From: Bacteroidales bacterium
GTDB lineage: Bacteria; Bacteroidota; Bacteroidia; Bacteroidales; UBA1402
Reading direction: 5' to 3'
Assembly: GCA_003506275.1 (NCBI GenBank)
Contig: DOBD01000211.1
Span: 1,841 to 10,452 of the forward strand
Length of the DNA stretch: 8,612 nucleotides
Part shown: piece after piece, positions 1-7,428 of the stretch
Position numbering within the stretch: the stretch's first letter is position 1
Layout of the letters: each line of letters starts with the position of its first letter
Made by a program: the position numbers and the translations under genes
Notes under the pieces: model-generated
What the model was told of the DNA's origin: nothing
Databases searched by the model: none
The model's input: the letters and a program-made list of their open reading frames with translations, nothing else

Positions 1-37
1 TCGTGGTATCGCTTAAAAACCATTCAACACTAACAGC

Positions 38-448
38 ATGGAATTCAACAACGATAAAAGCATTTACCTGCAACTCGTCGACTTGCTGTGCGAGCAGATC
101 CTGACCGGGAAATGGCCGCCAGATGAGAAGATACCATCGGTCAGGGACATGGGCATGCTGGTCCAGGTCAATCCCAACACCGTCCTCAGGGCTTACGACT
201 TGCTGCAGCAGAATGGCATCGTATTCAATAAACGGGGCATTGGCTATTTTGTGGACAAGGGAGCCGTCGAACGGATCCTGGAATATCGACGCGAGGACTT
301 TTTCCAAACAACCCTGCCCACCTTCTTTAAGACCATGCATTTATTAAAGGTTACCCCTGAAGAAGTTATCGCCCGTTACACGTTGTTTCAAAAAAAATCG
401 ACTGATGCCACTTCAGACGGCTCAGCTTTTAACAACCTCACCACATGA
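38..448 (+). CDS. GntR-family transcriptional regulator, YtrA subfamily
   Basis: This is a 136-residue DNA-binding regulator that probably controls the exporter operon that follows. Residues 8-74 form a GntR winged helix-turn-helix: IYLQLVDLLCEQILTG, then KIPSVRDMG, a recognition helix around NPNTVLRAYDLLQQNG (46-60), and a wing ending in KRGIGYFV (65-72). Only about 60 residues follow, too few for the large effector domains of FadR, HutC or MocR types. This short tail is the hallmark of the YtrA subfamily, whose members usually sit first in ABC-transporter operons and repress them; Bacillus YtrA is the known example and responds to cell-wall antibiotics. The stop overlaps the next start by 4 bp (ATGA), implying translational coupling. 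The ATG at 38 has no Shine-Dalgarno sequence, but the protein aligns with the family from this start. Only 37 bp of upstream DNA is in the window, and no promoter or operator is recognisable there. Family call is firm; target and ligand are inferred. Confidence 0.93.
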   Translation: MEFNNDKSIYLQLVDLLCEQILTGKWPPDEKIPSVRDMGMLVQVNPNTVLRAYDLLQQNGIVFNKRGIGYFVDKGAVERILEYRREDFFQTTLPTFFKTMHLLKVTPEEVIARYTLFQKKSTDATSDGSAFNNLTT

Positions 449-1164
449 TCCACTTCGAGAACATCAACAAGACCTACCCTGGCGCTCAGCCCCTGCACGT
501 ACTCAAGGGCCTCAATCTGCACATCGCCCAGGGAGATTATGTGTCCATCATGGGCGCATCCGGTTCGGGCAAATCAACCATGCTCAACATTCTGGGCATC
601 CTCGACGATTATGACACCGGCTCGTACCACCTCGACGGCAAACTGATCAAGAACCTGAACGAAACACGTTCAGCTCAGCTGCGCAACGAACTGGTGGGTT
701 TTGTCTTCCAGTCGTTCAACCTGATCAACTTCAAGAATGCCCTGGAAAACGTAGCCTTACCCCTCTATTACAAAGGGGTTTCGCGTAAGAAACGACAAGT
801 GCTGGCGTTGGAATACCTGGACAGAATGGGACTTAAAGATTGGTGGCATCACTACCCCAACGAACTTTCCGGTGGACAGAAACAACGCATCGCCATCGCC
901 AGGGCCTTGATTGCTCAACCCAAGATCATCCTGGCCGATGAGCCGACCGGTGCCCTGGACAGTATTACGACCGAAGAGGTTATGCAAGTGCTCACCGAAG
1001 TCAACAAAGAAGGCATCACCTTGATTATCGTAACGCATGAGGCATCGGTGGCTGAAAAGACCAAGCGCATCATCCACCTCAAAGACGGCATCATAGAATC
1101 TGATGTACCCAACACCTCTTTACCATTGCAAACCCCCAGCTACCATGAGGTTGTTCGAGTTTGA
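445..1164 (+). CDS. ABC transporter ATP-binding protein, MacB/LolD type
   Basis: This 239-residue cytoplasmic ATPase should power the two permeases encoded next. All nucleotide-binding motifs are intact: Walker A GASGSGKS (37-44), Q-loop FVFQSFNL with Q89, signature LSGGQKQR (141-148), Walker B IILADE (161-166) with catalytic E166, D-loop GALD (169-172), and H-loop H198 in IIVTHEA. The LSGGQKQRIAIARAL and DEPTGALDS wording is typical of the MacB/LolD/FtsE group, which drives mechanotransmission exporters rather than classical importers. In E. coli MacB the ATPase is fused to the permease; here it is a separate polypeptide with a tail of about 25 residues after the ATPase core (from 215). The start overlaps the regulator stop by 4 bp, and the last 20 bp overlap the start of the first permease, so the three genes are probably translationally coupled. 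Substrate unknown. Confidence 0.96.
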   Translation: MIHFENINKTYPGAQPLHVLKGLNLHIAQGDYVSIMGASGSGKSTMLNILGILDDYDTGSYHLDGKLIKNLNETRSAQLRNELVGFVFQSFNLINFKNALENVALPLYYKGVSRKKRQVLALEYLDRMGLKDWWHHYPNELSGGQKQRIAIARALIAQPKIILADEPTGALDSITTEEVMQVLTEVNKEGITLIIVTHEASVAEKTKRIIHLKDGIIESDVPNTSLPLQTPSYHEVVRV

Positions 1165-2407
1165 CACCCTGACCGAAATCCTGCTCACCATGAAGCAGAA
1201 TAAGCTGAGGAGCTTCTTGACCGGCTTTGCCGTTTCATGGGGCATCTTCATGCTGATCATTCTGCTGGGATCGGGCAATGGTTTGAAAAACGGCATCACT
1301 TCCAACTTCGGCGACAGGGCAACCAACAGCATGATGGTCTGGGGTGGACGTACCACCATGCCTTACAAGGGATTTAAGGCGTACCGCCGATTGCAACTGA
1401 CCAACAATGAGGTGATCATGCTGAAGAATCACTTCAAAGAAATCGACCTCATCACCGGCGAAGTAAACCGCAGTTCCTTGGTCAGCTACAAGCAAGAAAG
1501 CGGTAATTACCAAATTACAGGGATACAACCCGACTATAACGGAATCAACGCCTTAAAAATCAAACAGGGACGTTTTATCAACGGCATGGACCTCACGCAG
1601 GAGCGCAAGGTCATTGTCCTACCCCGCAAGGTGGCTGCATTGTTGTTTAAGGAAGAAGACCCCCTGGGCAAATGGGTGAAAGTAGACGGACTGTCTTTCC
1701 AGGTGGTGGGCGTTGATCACACCACAGAAAGGGGAGATGGTGGTTCCTGCTACATTCCTCTTCCAACGGCTCAAAAAGTCTATCACATGGGAGTGAACAC
1801 CTCCCAGATTAGTTTTACCGTCAACGGCTTGCACACCAAGGATGAAAACGAAGCATTTGGCAAACGCATCAGGGCTTTTCTAGGTCGGCAACTCATTGTC
1901 CATCCCGACGATTTGAACAGCGTGGGCCTTTGGAACCAAGCCGCCGATTACGTGCAAACCATGAAGATCTTCTCCACCATCGACCTTTTCGTGCTGTTCA
2001 TCGGTATTTGCACCTTGATTGCCGGTTTGGTCGGTGTGGGCAACATCATGGTGATCACGGTCAAGGAACGAACCAAGGAATTTGGCATCCGCAAATCGGT
2101 GGGCGCCACCCCAGGCACCATCCTGAACAGTATCCTCCTTGAATCCGTTGTTGTCACCACCCTGTTCGGTTATGTTGGCATGCTGTTCGGCATCGGCATC
2201 CTGGAAATCCTCAACATGGCCATGGGTGGTCAAGGAGGTAGTGGCGATGGTGAATCGACCATGCGGATTTTCGCCAACCCCACCGTTGACCTCAAGGTCG
2301 TGTTGGGAGCCACCCTGCTCCTGATTGTGGCTGGTTTGGTTGCCGGCTACATTCCGGCACGCAAAGCCGTTCGTATCAAACCCATTGAGGCCATGAGGGC
2401 CGAATAA
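1145..2407 (+). CDS. ABC transporter permease, FtsX/MacB fold (first of two)
   Basis: This 420-residue inner-membrane permease has MacB topology: an N-terminal amphipathic segment, TM1 (about 22-43), a periplasmic domain (about 45-278), TM2 (280-305), TM3 (328-356) and TM4 (383-404). After TM2 comes the conserved cytoplasmic coupling segment ERTKEFGIRKSVGATPG (308-324) that contacts the ATPase. The C-terminus ARKAVRIKPIEAMRAE is the usual family ending. In the periplasmic domain, QGRFIN (141-146) and DPLGK (172-176) match the MacB core. A glycine-rich loop (GGQGGSGDGES, 361-371) between TM3 and TM4 is absent from the second permease. I chose the ATG at 1145 because MRLFEFDTLTEIL aligns with the start of the second permease (MFDLDKWQEIW); an ATG at 1103 would add 14 unrelated residues and lengthen the overlap with the ATPase gene. 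It probably pairs with the second permease as a heterodimer, which is an inference. Confidence 0.94.
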   Translation: MRLFEFDTLTEILLTMKQNKLRSFLTGFAVSWGIFMLIILLGSGNGLKNGITSNFGDRATNSMMVWGGRTTMPYKGFKAYRRLQLTNNEVIMLKNHFKEIDLITGEVNRSSLVSYKQESGNYQITGIQPDYNGINALKIKQGRFINGMDLTQERKVIVLPRKVAALLFKEEDPLGKWVKVDGLSFQVVGVDHTTERGDGGSCYIPLPTAQKVYHMGVNTSQISFTVNGLHTKDENEAFGKRIRAFLGRQLIVHPDDLNSVGLWNQAADYVQTMKIFSTIDLFVLFIGICTLIAGLVGVGNIMVITVKERTKEFGIRKSVGATPGTILNSILLESVVVTTLFGYVGMLFGIGILEILNMAMGGQGGSGDGESTMRIFANPTVDLKVVLGATLLLIVAGLVAGYIPARKAVRIKPIEAMRAE

Positions 2408-2442
2408 TCAATCCAACCACCAACCCTCCAACAAATACCATT

Positions 2443-3702
2443 ATGTTTGACCTCGATAAATGGCAGGAAATCTGGCACACCATCACCCGAAACAAGACCA
2501 GGAGCTTCTTCACGGCGTTTGGTGTATTCTGGGGCATCCTGATGTTGACCCTGCTTCTTGGCACGGGGAACGGTCTGGAAAACGGCATGAAAGAAGAAAT
2601 CAAGGGCTTGGCCACCAATTCCTGCTTCTTTTACACAGAGCAAACCTCCCTTCCGTATAAAGGCTTTCGCAAAGGCCGAAACTGGAACATGCGCAACGCC
2701 GACATGGTATCCATCGAAGCGAATGTTTCCAGCCTTAAGTACCTATCGCCTATGCTCTTCGGTGGATCCAGCGAAAACAATACCGTCAGAGGTGATAAGG
2801 CGGGCACCTTCAGGGTAAAAGGTTGCTACCCCAATTACGCGGGAGTTGAAGAGCAAAACATCCTCTACGGTCGCTACATCAACGACGTGGACATCCAGGG
2901 TGTTCGCAAGGTTTGTTTTATCGGAAAAAACGTCTACGAAAAACTGTTCAATCCAGGCGAAGACCCCATCGGCAAAACCATTCGCAGTAACGGTATCTAC
3001 TATACGGTGATTGGTGTGGGATCTGGCATGAGCAACGTTTCAATCGGGGGCCGAAGCGACGACATGGTTGTCTTACCCTTCAGCACCATGCAAAGGGCCT
3101 ACAATCAGGGTGACATTGTCCACTTCCTGGCAGCCACCGCCAAGGACGGCTATGATGCAGGCTTGATGGAAGAGGAAATCAAGACCATCATCAAGTCACA
3201 AAACAGCATAGCGCCTGAAGACGAGCGAGCCCTGGGCAGTTTCAACATCAGTGAGCAGTTCAAAATGTTCAACTACCTTTTCCTGGGCATTCGAATCCTG
3301 ATCTGGATCGTCGGTGTGGGTACGCTGCTGGCCGGTGCCATCGGTGTGAGCAACATCATGCTGGTCTCAGTCAGGGAACGCACCAAGGAAATCGGTATCC
3401 GAAGAGCCCTGGGAGCCAGACCCATCAACATCATTTCCCAGATTTTGAACGAAAGCCTGGTGTTGACAGCCATTGCCGGTTTCATTGGCCTTAGTCTGGG
3501 AGTGGGCATTCTTTCCCTGTTTGACAACATCATCAACAACCTGCCTCCTGGCAGTGACATCTTCCTGCGCAATATCATCATCAAATTTGACGTCGCCCTG
3601 GCTGCCTCGTTCATTCTGGTGGTGATGGGCATGCTGGCCGGCCTCCTGCCTGCCTGGCGCGCCATGCAGATCAAACCCATCGAAGCTTTGAGCGAAGAAT
3701 AA
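2443..3702 (+). CDS. ABC transporter permease, FtsX/MacB fold (second of two)
   Basis: This 419-residue permease is a diverged paralogue of the gene just upstream and has the same order of parts: N-terminal helix, TM1 (about 21-41), a large periplasmic domain (45-275), TM2 (281-309), coupling segment RERTKEIGIRRALGARP (311-327), TM3 (334-360), TM4 (383-404) and the ending AWRAMQIKPIEALSEE. Motifs shared with the first permease include NKTRSFFTAFGVFWGI against NKLRSFLTGFAVSWGI, PYKGF (71-75 against 73-77), YGRYIN (142-147) and DPIGK. Much of the periplasmic domain differs, and the TM3-TM4 loop (INNLPPGSD) is hydrophobic rather than glycine-rich. It starts 35 bp after the first permease, with an A/C-rich spacer and no Shine-Dalgarno sequence. 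Duplication followed by specialisation into two halves of one transporter is the simplest reading. Two alternative homodimers sharing one ATPase remain possible. Confidence 0.94.
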   Translation: MFDLDKWQEIWHTITRNKTRSFFTAFGVFWGILMLTLLLGTGNGLENGMKEEIKGLATNSCFFYTEQTSLPYKGFRKGRNWNMRNADMVSIEANVSSLKYLSPMLFGGSSENNTVRGDKAGTFRVKGCYPNYAGVEEQNILYGRYINDVDIQGVRKVCFIGKNVYEKLFNPGEDPIGKTIRSNGIYYTVIGVGSGMSNVSIGGRSDDMVVLPFSTMQRAYNQGDIVHFLAATAKDGYDAGLMEEEIKTIIKSQNSIAPEDERALGSFNISEQFKMFNYLFLGIRILIWIVGVGTLLAGAIGVSNIMLVSVRERTKEIGIRRALGARPINIISQILNESLVLTAIAGFIGLSLGVGILSLFDNIINNLPPGSDIFLRNIIIKFDVALAASFILVVMGMLAGLLPAWRAMQIKPIEALSEE

Positions 3703-3728
3703 CTAGCATAACATAACGCATCAACCAC

Positions 3729-4844
3729 ATGAAAACCTTTTTCCGTATCTTTTTACTGGTCGTCCTGGTGGCCATCATCGGTGGCACCTTTGTGTTCCTC
3801 TGGAACAAATCCAGACCTGTTGTGACAACGTACGAAGTGATTTCCGTCCTAACGGGCAGCATTGAGAAAAAAACTGTTGCCACCGGCAAAGTGGAAGCCC
3901 GCAACGAAATTCTGATCAAACCCCAGATTTCAGGTATCATCGCCGAATTGCTCAAGGAAGCCGGTGAGATGGTCAAGAAAGACGAGATCATCGCCCGCAT
4001 CAAAGTTATCCCCGACATGAACAGCCTGAACGCGGCCGAATCGAGGGTCAATGTAGCCGGCCTTACCCTGGAACAGGAAAAAACCACGTTTGCCAGGCAA
4101 GAGGAACTGTACAAAAAACAGGTCATCTCACAGGAAGAATACGAAAAGGCCAAACTAACGCTCCGTTCTACACAAGAAGAGTACGAGGCTGCTGTCAACA
4201 ACCTGGACATCACCCGCAATGGTATGACCAAAAAGGACAACCAGCAAAGCAACACCTTGATTCGTTCCACCATTACCGGCATGATCCTGGACGTTCCCAT
4301 CAAAGTGGGCAATTCGGTCATCCAGTCCAACAGTTTCAACGACGGCACCACCATTGCCACGGTGGCCGACATGAGCGACATGCTTTTCGTGGGCAAGGTG
4401 GATGAGACCGAAGTTGGCCGCATCAAGGAAGGTATGCCCCTTGTGCTGACGGTAGGTGCCTTAAACAACCAATCCTTTGATGCTACCTTGGAATATATTT
4501 CCCCAAAAGGTGTGGAAGAAAGTGGAGCCATCATGTTCGAAATCAAGGCCGCTGCCAGAATACCCAAGGATGTGTTTGTCAGGGCTGGTTACAGTGCGAA
4601 CGCAGAAATCGTATTGAGCAGTGCCAAAGACGTACTCACCATTCCCGAAAGCGCCATCGAATTCGACAAGGATACGGCCTTTGTGCAGGTGCTGACCTCC
4701 GAAACCCCGCAAACCTTCACCCGTCGCAAAATCACCACAGGCCTGTCTGACGGCATCAACATCGAAGTGACCGGAGGCTTGAAACTGAAGGAGAAAATCA
4801 GGGGAGCCGCCATCGACCCCAAAGCCAAAAAATCAAACGTATAA
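3729..4844 (+). CDS. Periplasmic adaptor (membrane fusion protein), HlyD/MacA type
   Basis: This 371-residue protein links the inner-membrane exporter to the outer-membrane channel. It has one N-terminal membrane anchor (residues 5-24, IFLLVVLVAIIGGT) with no lipobox cysteine, so it is held by a transmembrane helix rather than a lipid. The domains follow adaptor order: the first half of the barrel-sandwich (about 45-95, with ATGKVEARNEILIKPQISG), a helical hairpin (about 98-168, rich in E, K, A and L, with EELYKKQVISQEEYEKAK at the turn), the second half of the sandwich (175-212, RSTITGMILDVPIKVGNSV), a beta-barrel (216-295) and a membrane-proximal domain (300-365, with IPESAIEF and VTGGLKLKEKI). 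The short hairpin and the position after MacB-type permeases favour a MacA-like role. It begins 26 bp after the second permease and so is probably co-transcribed. Family call firm; no catalytic residues are expected. Confidence 0.94.
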   Translation: MKTFFRIFLLVVLVAIIGGTFVFLWNKSRPVVTTYEVISVLTGSIEKKTVATGKVEARNEILIKPQISGIIAELLKEAGEMVKKDEIIARIKVIPDMNSLNAAESRVNVAGLTLEQEKTTFARQEELYKKQVISQEEYEKAKLTLRSTQEEYEAAVNNLDITRNGMTKKDNQQSNTLIRSTITGMILDVPIKVGNSVIQSNSFNDGTTIATVADMSDMLFVGKVDETEVGRIKEGMPLVLTVGALNNQSFDATLEYISPKGVEESGAIMFEIKAAARIPKDVFVRAGYSANAEIVLSSAKDVLTIPESAIEFDKDTAFVQVLTSETPQTFTRRKITTGLSDGINIEVTGGLKLKEKIRGAAIDPKAKKSNV

Positions 4845-4847
4845 TTC

Positions 4848-4879
4848 TTTAACCTTCTGGCTACTTTTTGTTATCTTTG
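4848..4879 (+). promoter_or_regulatory. Probable Bacteroidota promoter for the channel gene
   Basis: TATCTTTG at 4872-4879 matches all six fixed positions of the Bacteroidota -7 consensus TAnnTTTG. A candidate -33 element, TTTA at 4848-4851 (three of four to TTTG), lies 20 bp upstream, within the normal spacing. Transcription would start near 4886, giving a leader of about 23 bases to the ATG at 4909. The site lies just after the adaptor stop, so the channel could be made from its own transcript as well as by read-through. The motif is seen; its activity is inferred. Confidence 0.65.
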
Positions 4880-4908
4880 CAAAACGACCGTTGATCAATC
4901 AATCGCAT

Positions 4909-6219
4909 ATGAAACACCTCCTATTTTTCCTAGTGACCAGCCTGGGCATCAGTACCGGACTCTCCGCCCAAGGCGTCTGGACCCTGGAACAATGCATTGA
5001 CCATGCGTTAAAGCAGAACGTCAGCCTGCAGCAGGCCGATTTGAACCGAGTAAATCAAGGTATCAGTCTTGACAGGGCCAAAAGCCAACGCCTCCCCGGC
5101 GTCTATGCGTCAGCTTCAGCCGCCAGCAGCTTTGGACAATCGATGAACAACCAAGGTTATTACGAATACGGTAATTCCCAAAGCTATTCAGGCAGTCTAT
5201 CTGCCAGTATGCCACTTTTCAGTGGATTTCAAATCAGCAACACCATCAAGGCACAGGAACTCAATCTGAAAGCTTCGTTGGAAGATCTGAAGAAGGCCAG
5301 GGAAAGCTTATCCGTAACCATCGCTTCGGCCTACCTGCAGGTTTTATTCAACAAGGAATTACTGCAATTGGCCAAAGACCAGGAAGCCTTGTCACTCCAG
5401 CAATTGGATCGTTACCAAAGCATGGCAGCCCTGGGTAAGATTCCGGAAGGTCAAGTATCTGAAATCAAAGCCCTGTACGCCAACAATCAGCTGGAAACAT
5501 CCAGGGCTCAGAGCAACCTTCAACTGTCTTTGCTCGATCTGGCTCAACTCATTGAATTGGACGATTGGACGAGTTTTGATATTGTTGTACCAGCCATCGA
5601 CGTCAAGGCATTGGCTTTGCAATTGACACCGGCCGATGAGATTTACAACAGTGCCGTCAGCCTGAAACCAGTGGTCAAAGCGTCCGAACTCAGGTTGGAA
5701 CAAAACGAACGTCAATTAAAAGTAGCTGAAGGCGGGTATTACCCCAGCCTTTCAGTAGGTGCCAGTTACGGAAACGGGTACTATGGTGGCAACATGAGCC
5801 TGGCCGATCAATTGTCGAAAAACGCCAGAACGTCACTCCACCTAAGTTTGAGCGTACCCCTGTTCAACCGGTTTGAAACCAGCAATTCGGTTAAATCGGC
5901 CAAATTGGCCATTCGCAATGCTGAACTGGAGGTGGAGAATACCAAAAAAACCTTGTATAAGGAAATCCAACAGGCTTGGTTCAACGCCAGTACGGCCATG
6001 GATCGTTTCAAGGCCTCCAACGAATCGGTGGAACAATCAAAAATCGCGTTCCGTTTTACCGAAGAAAAGTTCAACAACGCCAGGGCTACCGCTTACGAAT
6101 ACGACGAAGCCCGTACGAAGCTGGCTTCTGCCCAGTCTAACCTCCTGCAAGCCAAATACAACTACCTGTTCAGCGTAAAAATACTGGACTTTTACAAGGG
6201 AGAGCCACTGGCCTTATAA
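4909..6219 (+). CDS. TolC-family outer-membrane efflux channel
   Basis: This 436-residue protein is the outer-membrane exit duct of the exporter. A signal peptide (MKHLLFFLVTSLGISTGLSA, cleavage expected before Q21) is followed by the family opening WTLEQCIDHALKQN. Two structural repeats can be seen. Each has a strand region ending in PLFSGF (102-107) or PLFNRF (317-322), then long helices: repeat one around 108-215 (RYQSMAALGKIPEGQVSEIKALY) and repeat two around 325-430 (FTEEKFNNARATAYEYDEARTKL, then AQSNLLQAKYNYLFSVKILDFY). The length is normal for Bacteroidota OEP proteins. I prefer the ATG at 4909: a TTG at 4891 would add six residues (INQSH plus start) ahead of a proper signal peptide. 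A probable promoter lies just upstream. As last gene of the set, it completes the exporter, though it might also serve other adaptors. Confidence 0.95.
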   Translation: MKHLLFFLVTSLGISTGLSAQGVWTLEQCIDHALKQNVSLQQADLNRVNQGISLDRAKSQRLPGVYASASAASSFGQSMNNQGYYEYGNSQSYSGSLSASMPLFSGFQISNTIKAQELNLKASLEDLKKARESLSVTIASAYLQVLFNKELLQLAKDQEALSLQQLDRYQSMAALGKIPEGQVSEIKALYANNQLETSRAQSNLQLSLLDLAQLIELDDWTSFDIVVPAIDVKALALQLTPADEIYNSAVSLKPVVKASELRLEQNERQLKVAEGGYYPSLSVGASYGNGYYGGNMSLADQLSKNARTSLHLSLSVPLFNRFETSNSVKSAKLAIRNAELEVENTKKTLYKEIQQAWFNASTAMDRFKASNESVEQSKIAFRFTEEKFNNARATAYEYDEARTKLASAQSNLLQAKYNYLFSVKILDFYKGEPLAL

Positions 6220-6238
6220 TCACAACGCAAAGGCATTG

Positions 6239-6269
6239 AACGCTTTTTCGTTTCTTTTTCACTTTTTGT
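6239..6269 (+). terminator. Weak possible terminator between convergent genes
   Basis: The 50 bp between the channel gene and convergent aguA contains a short inverted repeat, AACG (6239-6242) and CGTT (6249-6252), with a six-base loop, followed by T-rich runs (TTTCTTTTTCACTTTTTG). Four base pairs is too weak for a confident intrinsic terminator. Position and T tract are the only support; some terminator is expected here. Confidence 0.2.
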
Positions 6270-7337
6270 TTATTGTTGCGCTGAAGGCTGTCCGGGAGGA
6301 TGGCCTTCATATTTTTCCAGGAAGCCGTCCGGGTATTGCATGGTCAGGCAATGCAGGGAACCGTGCTGCTTGATCAAGGGGCTGCAGGGAATGGGTACGA
6401 TGGCTCGATCAGGGAAGGCTTTCTGCAGCTGGTTAATGGCGGCCTCATCGGTAGGTAAGCCATACACGGGCAGCAAGACAGCCCCGTTGATGATCAAAAA
6501 GTTGGCGTAGCTGGCCGGTAGGCGTTCATCCCCTTCGTACACAGGGGTAGCCATAGGCAGTGGAATGAGGCGGTAGGGGTGTCCCTCTTTGGTTGTGAAA
6601 GCTTTTAGGCTGGTTTCCATGGCGCTGAGTGCAGCCTTGTGTTCATCCTCCCAGGTGGGCGGTGCGACGTAGGCGATGGTCGTGGGGTCACAAAACCGTG
6701 CCAGCATGTCGATGTGTCCATCGGTATCATCACCGGCCAGGTAGCCGTCACGGAGCCACAACACCCTGTCCACTCCCAGGCTGGTTTTCAACCTAGCTTC
6801 GATGGCAGCCTCATCCATGGGCTGGTTGCGGTGAGGGGCCATCAGGCATTGGGCCGTTGTCAGCAAGGTACCTTGACCGTCGCTCTCGATACTGCCGCCT
6901 TCCAACACGAAATCCTGCTCATCTTTTATGGTGACTGTCGGGTCAAACAAACCGGCTTCGAAAAGACCCCGGCTAATTTGGTTGTCGAGGTCGGCCCTGA
7001 ATTTTTCTCCCCAGCCATTGAACGTGAAATCCAGCAAAACGGGCTTATTATCGGAGAAAACGGAAATGGCGCCGTGATCCCTGGACCAGGTGTCGTTGGA
7101 AGGTAGCCTCACCAGGTGAAGGCGGCTTTCATCGACTTGGCCCAGTTGAGCCTTGACCTCGGCGGGGTCGGCACAGACCACGATCAAGTCCTGACGGTCC
7201 AGAATGGCTTTGGCCAGCTCGATAAAGCAGGGCAACACCTCTTCGAGGTTATCGAACCAATCAGTGCCTTTGTGGGGCCAGGTCAGTTGGACGGCCGATT
7301 GCGGAGCCCATTCGGCGGGAAAATGGATGGCAGTCAT
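6270..7337 (-). CDS. aguA: Agmatine deiminase (peptidylarginine-deiminase fold)
   Basis: This 355-residue cytoplasmic enzyme is expected to hydrolyse agmatine to N-carbamoylputrescine and ammonia, a step from arginine to putrescine. Family blocks appear in order: FPAEWAPQSAVQLTWPH (6-22), NDTWSRDHG (81-89) with D87, FNGWGEKF (106-113), the EGGSIESDG block (146-154) with E146, DDTDGHIDMLARF (203-215) with catalytic H208 and D210, ASYANFLIINGAVLLPVYG (276-294), and the catalytic cysteine C330 in HGSLHCLTMQ. The length matches the family (about 340-370) and there is no signal peptide, which argues against a secreted peptidylarginine deiminase such as that of Porphyromonas. The usual partner, N-carbamoylputrescine amidase (aguB), is not adjacent on either side within this window. 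The gene is convergent with the channel gene and divergent from the GH51 gene, and a likely promoter lies about 64 bp upstream of its start. Family firm; substrate agmatine very probable. Confidence 0.92.
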   Translation of the reverse strand: MTAIHFPAEWAPQSAVQLTWPHKGTDWFDNLEEVLPCFIELAKAILDRQDLIVVCADPAEVKAQLGQVDESRLHLVRLPSNDTWSRDHGAISVFSDNKPVLLDFTFNGWGEKFRADLDNQISRGLFEAGLFDPTVTIKDEQDFVLEGGSIESDGQGTLLTTAQCLMAPHRNQPMDEAAIEARLKTSLGVDRVLWLRDGYLAGDDTDGHIDMLARFCDPTTIAYVAPPTWEDEHKAALSAMETSLKAFTTKEGHPYRLIPLPMATPVYEGDERLPASYANFLIINGAVLLPVYGLPTDEAAINQLQKAFPDRAIVPIPCSPLIKQHGSLHCLTMQYPDGFLEKYEGHPPGQPSAQQ

Positions 7338-7400
7338 GGGGTATTCGTTGACGTTACGTGGTTAGCATTAATGGGATGGTTGTCTTGTGGCAAGGGATTG

Positions 7401-7408
7401 CAAAGGTA
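7401..7408 (-). promoter_or_regulatory. Probable -7 box of the aguA promoter
   Basis: Read on the minus strand this is TACCTTTG, a full match to the Bacteroidota -7 consensus TAnnTTTG, facing aguA. Transcription would start near 7394, leaving a leader of about 57 bases before the ATG at 7337. No clear TTTG -33 element is found at the usual distance (near 7429), so the promoter may be weak or activator-dependent. Confidence 0.5.
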
Positions 7409-7428
7409 GGGCTTTGGCTGGTTTTTTG

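Noticed and set aside
1..37. Possible promoter or operator ahead of the regulator
   Set aside because: No TAnnTTTG box or palindrome is present in the 37 bases available; the control region probably lies left of the window.
1103..1144. Upstream ATG for the first permease
   Set aside because: The 14 added residues (MYPTPLYHCKPPAT) are unlike the N-terminus of the paralogous permease and lie within the ATPase coding region.
2408..2442. C/A-rich repeat-like spacer (CCAACCACCAACCCTCCAAC) between the permease genes
   Set aside because: It is short, has no inverted repeat, and resembles other unstructured A/C-rich leaders ahead of starts in this window.
3671..4567. Open frame of 298 codons on the minus strand, antisense to the adaptor gene and the end of the second permease
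   Set aside because: Its translation is rich in M, S, L and R with no domain, and it lies almost wholly opposite a clear adaptor gene whose codon pattern explains the absence of stops.
4891..4908. TTG start for the channel protein
   Set aside because: It would put six polar residues ahead of a typical signal peptide; the ATG at 4909 gives a normal signal sequence.
6639..7106. Open frame of 155 codons on the plus strand, antisense to aguA
   Set aside because: It is opposite the conserved deiminase core and has no recognisable domain, promoter or start context.
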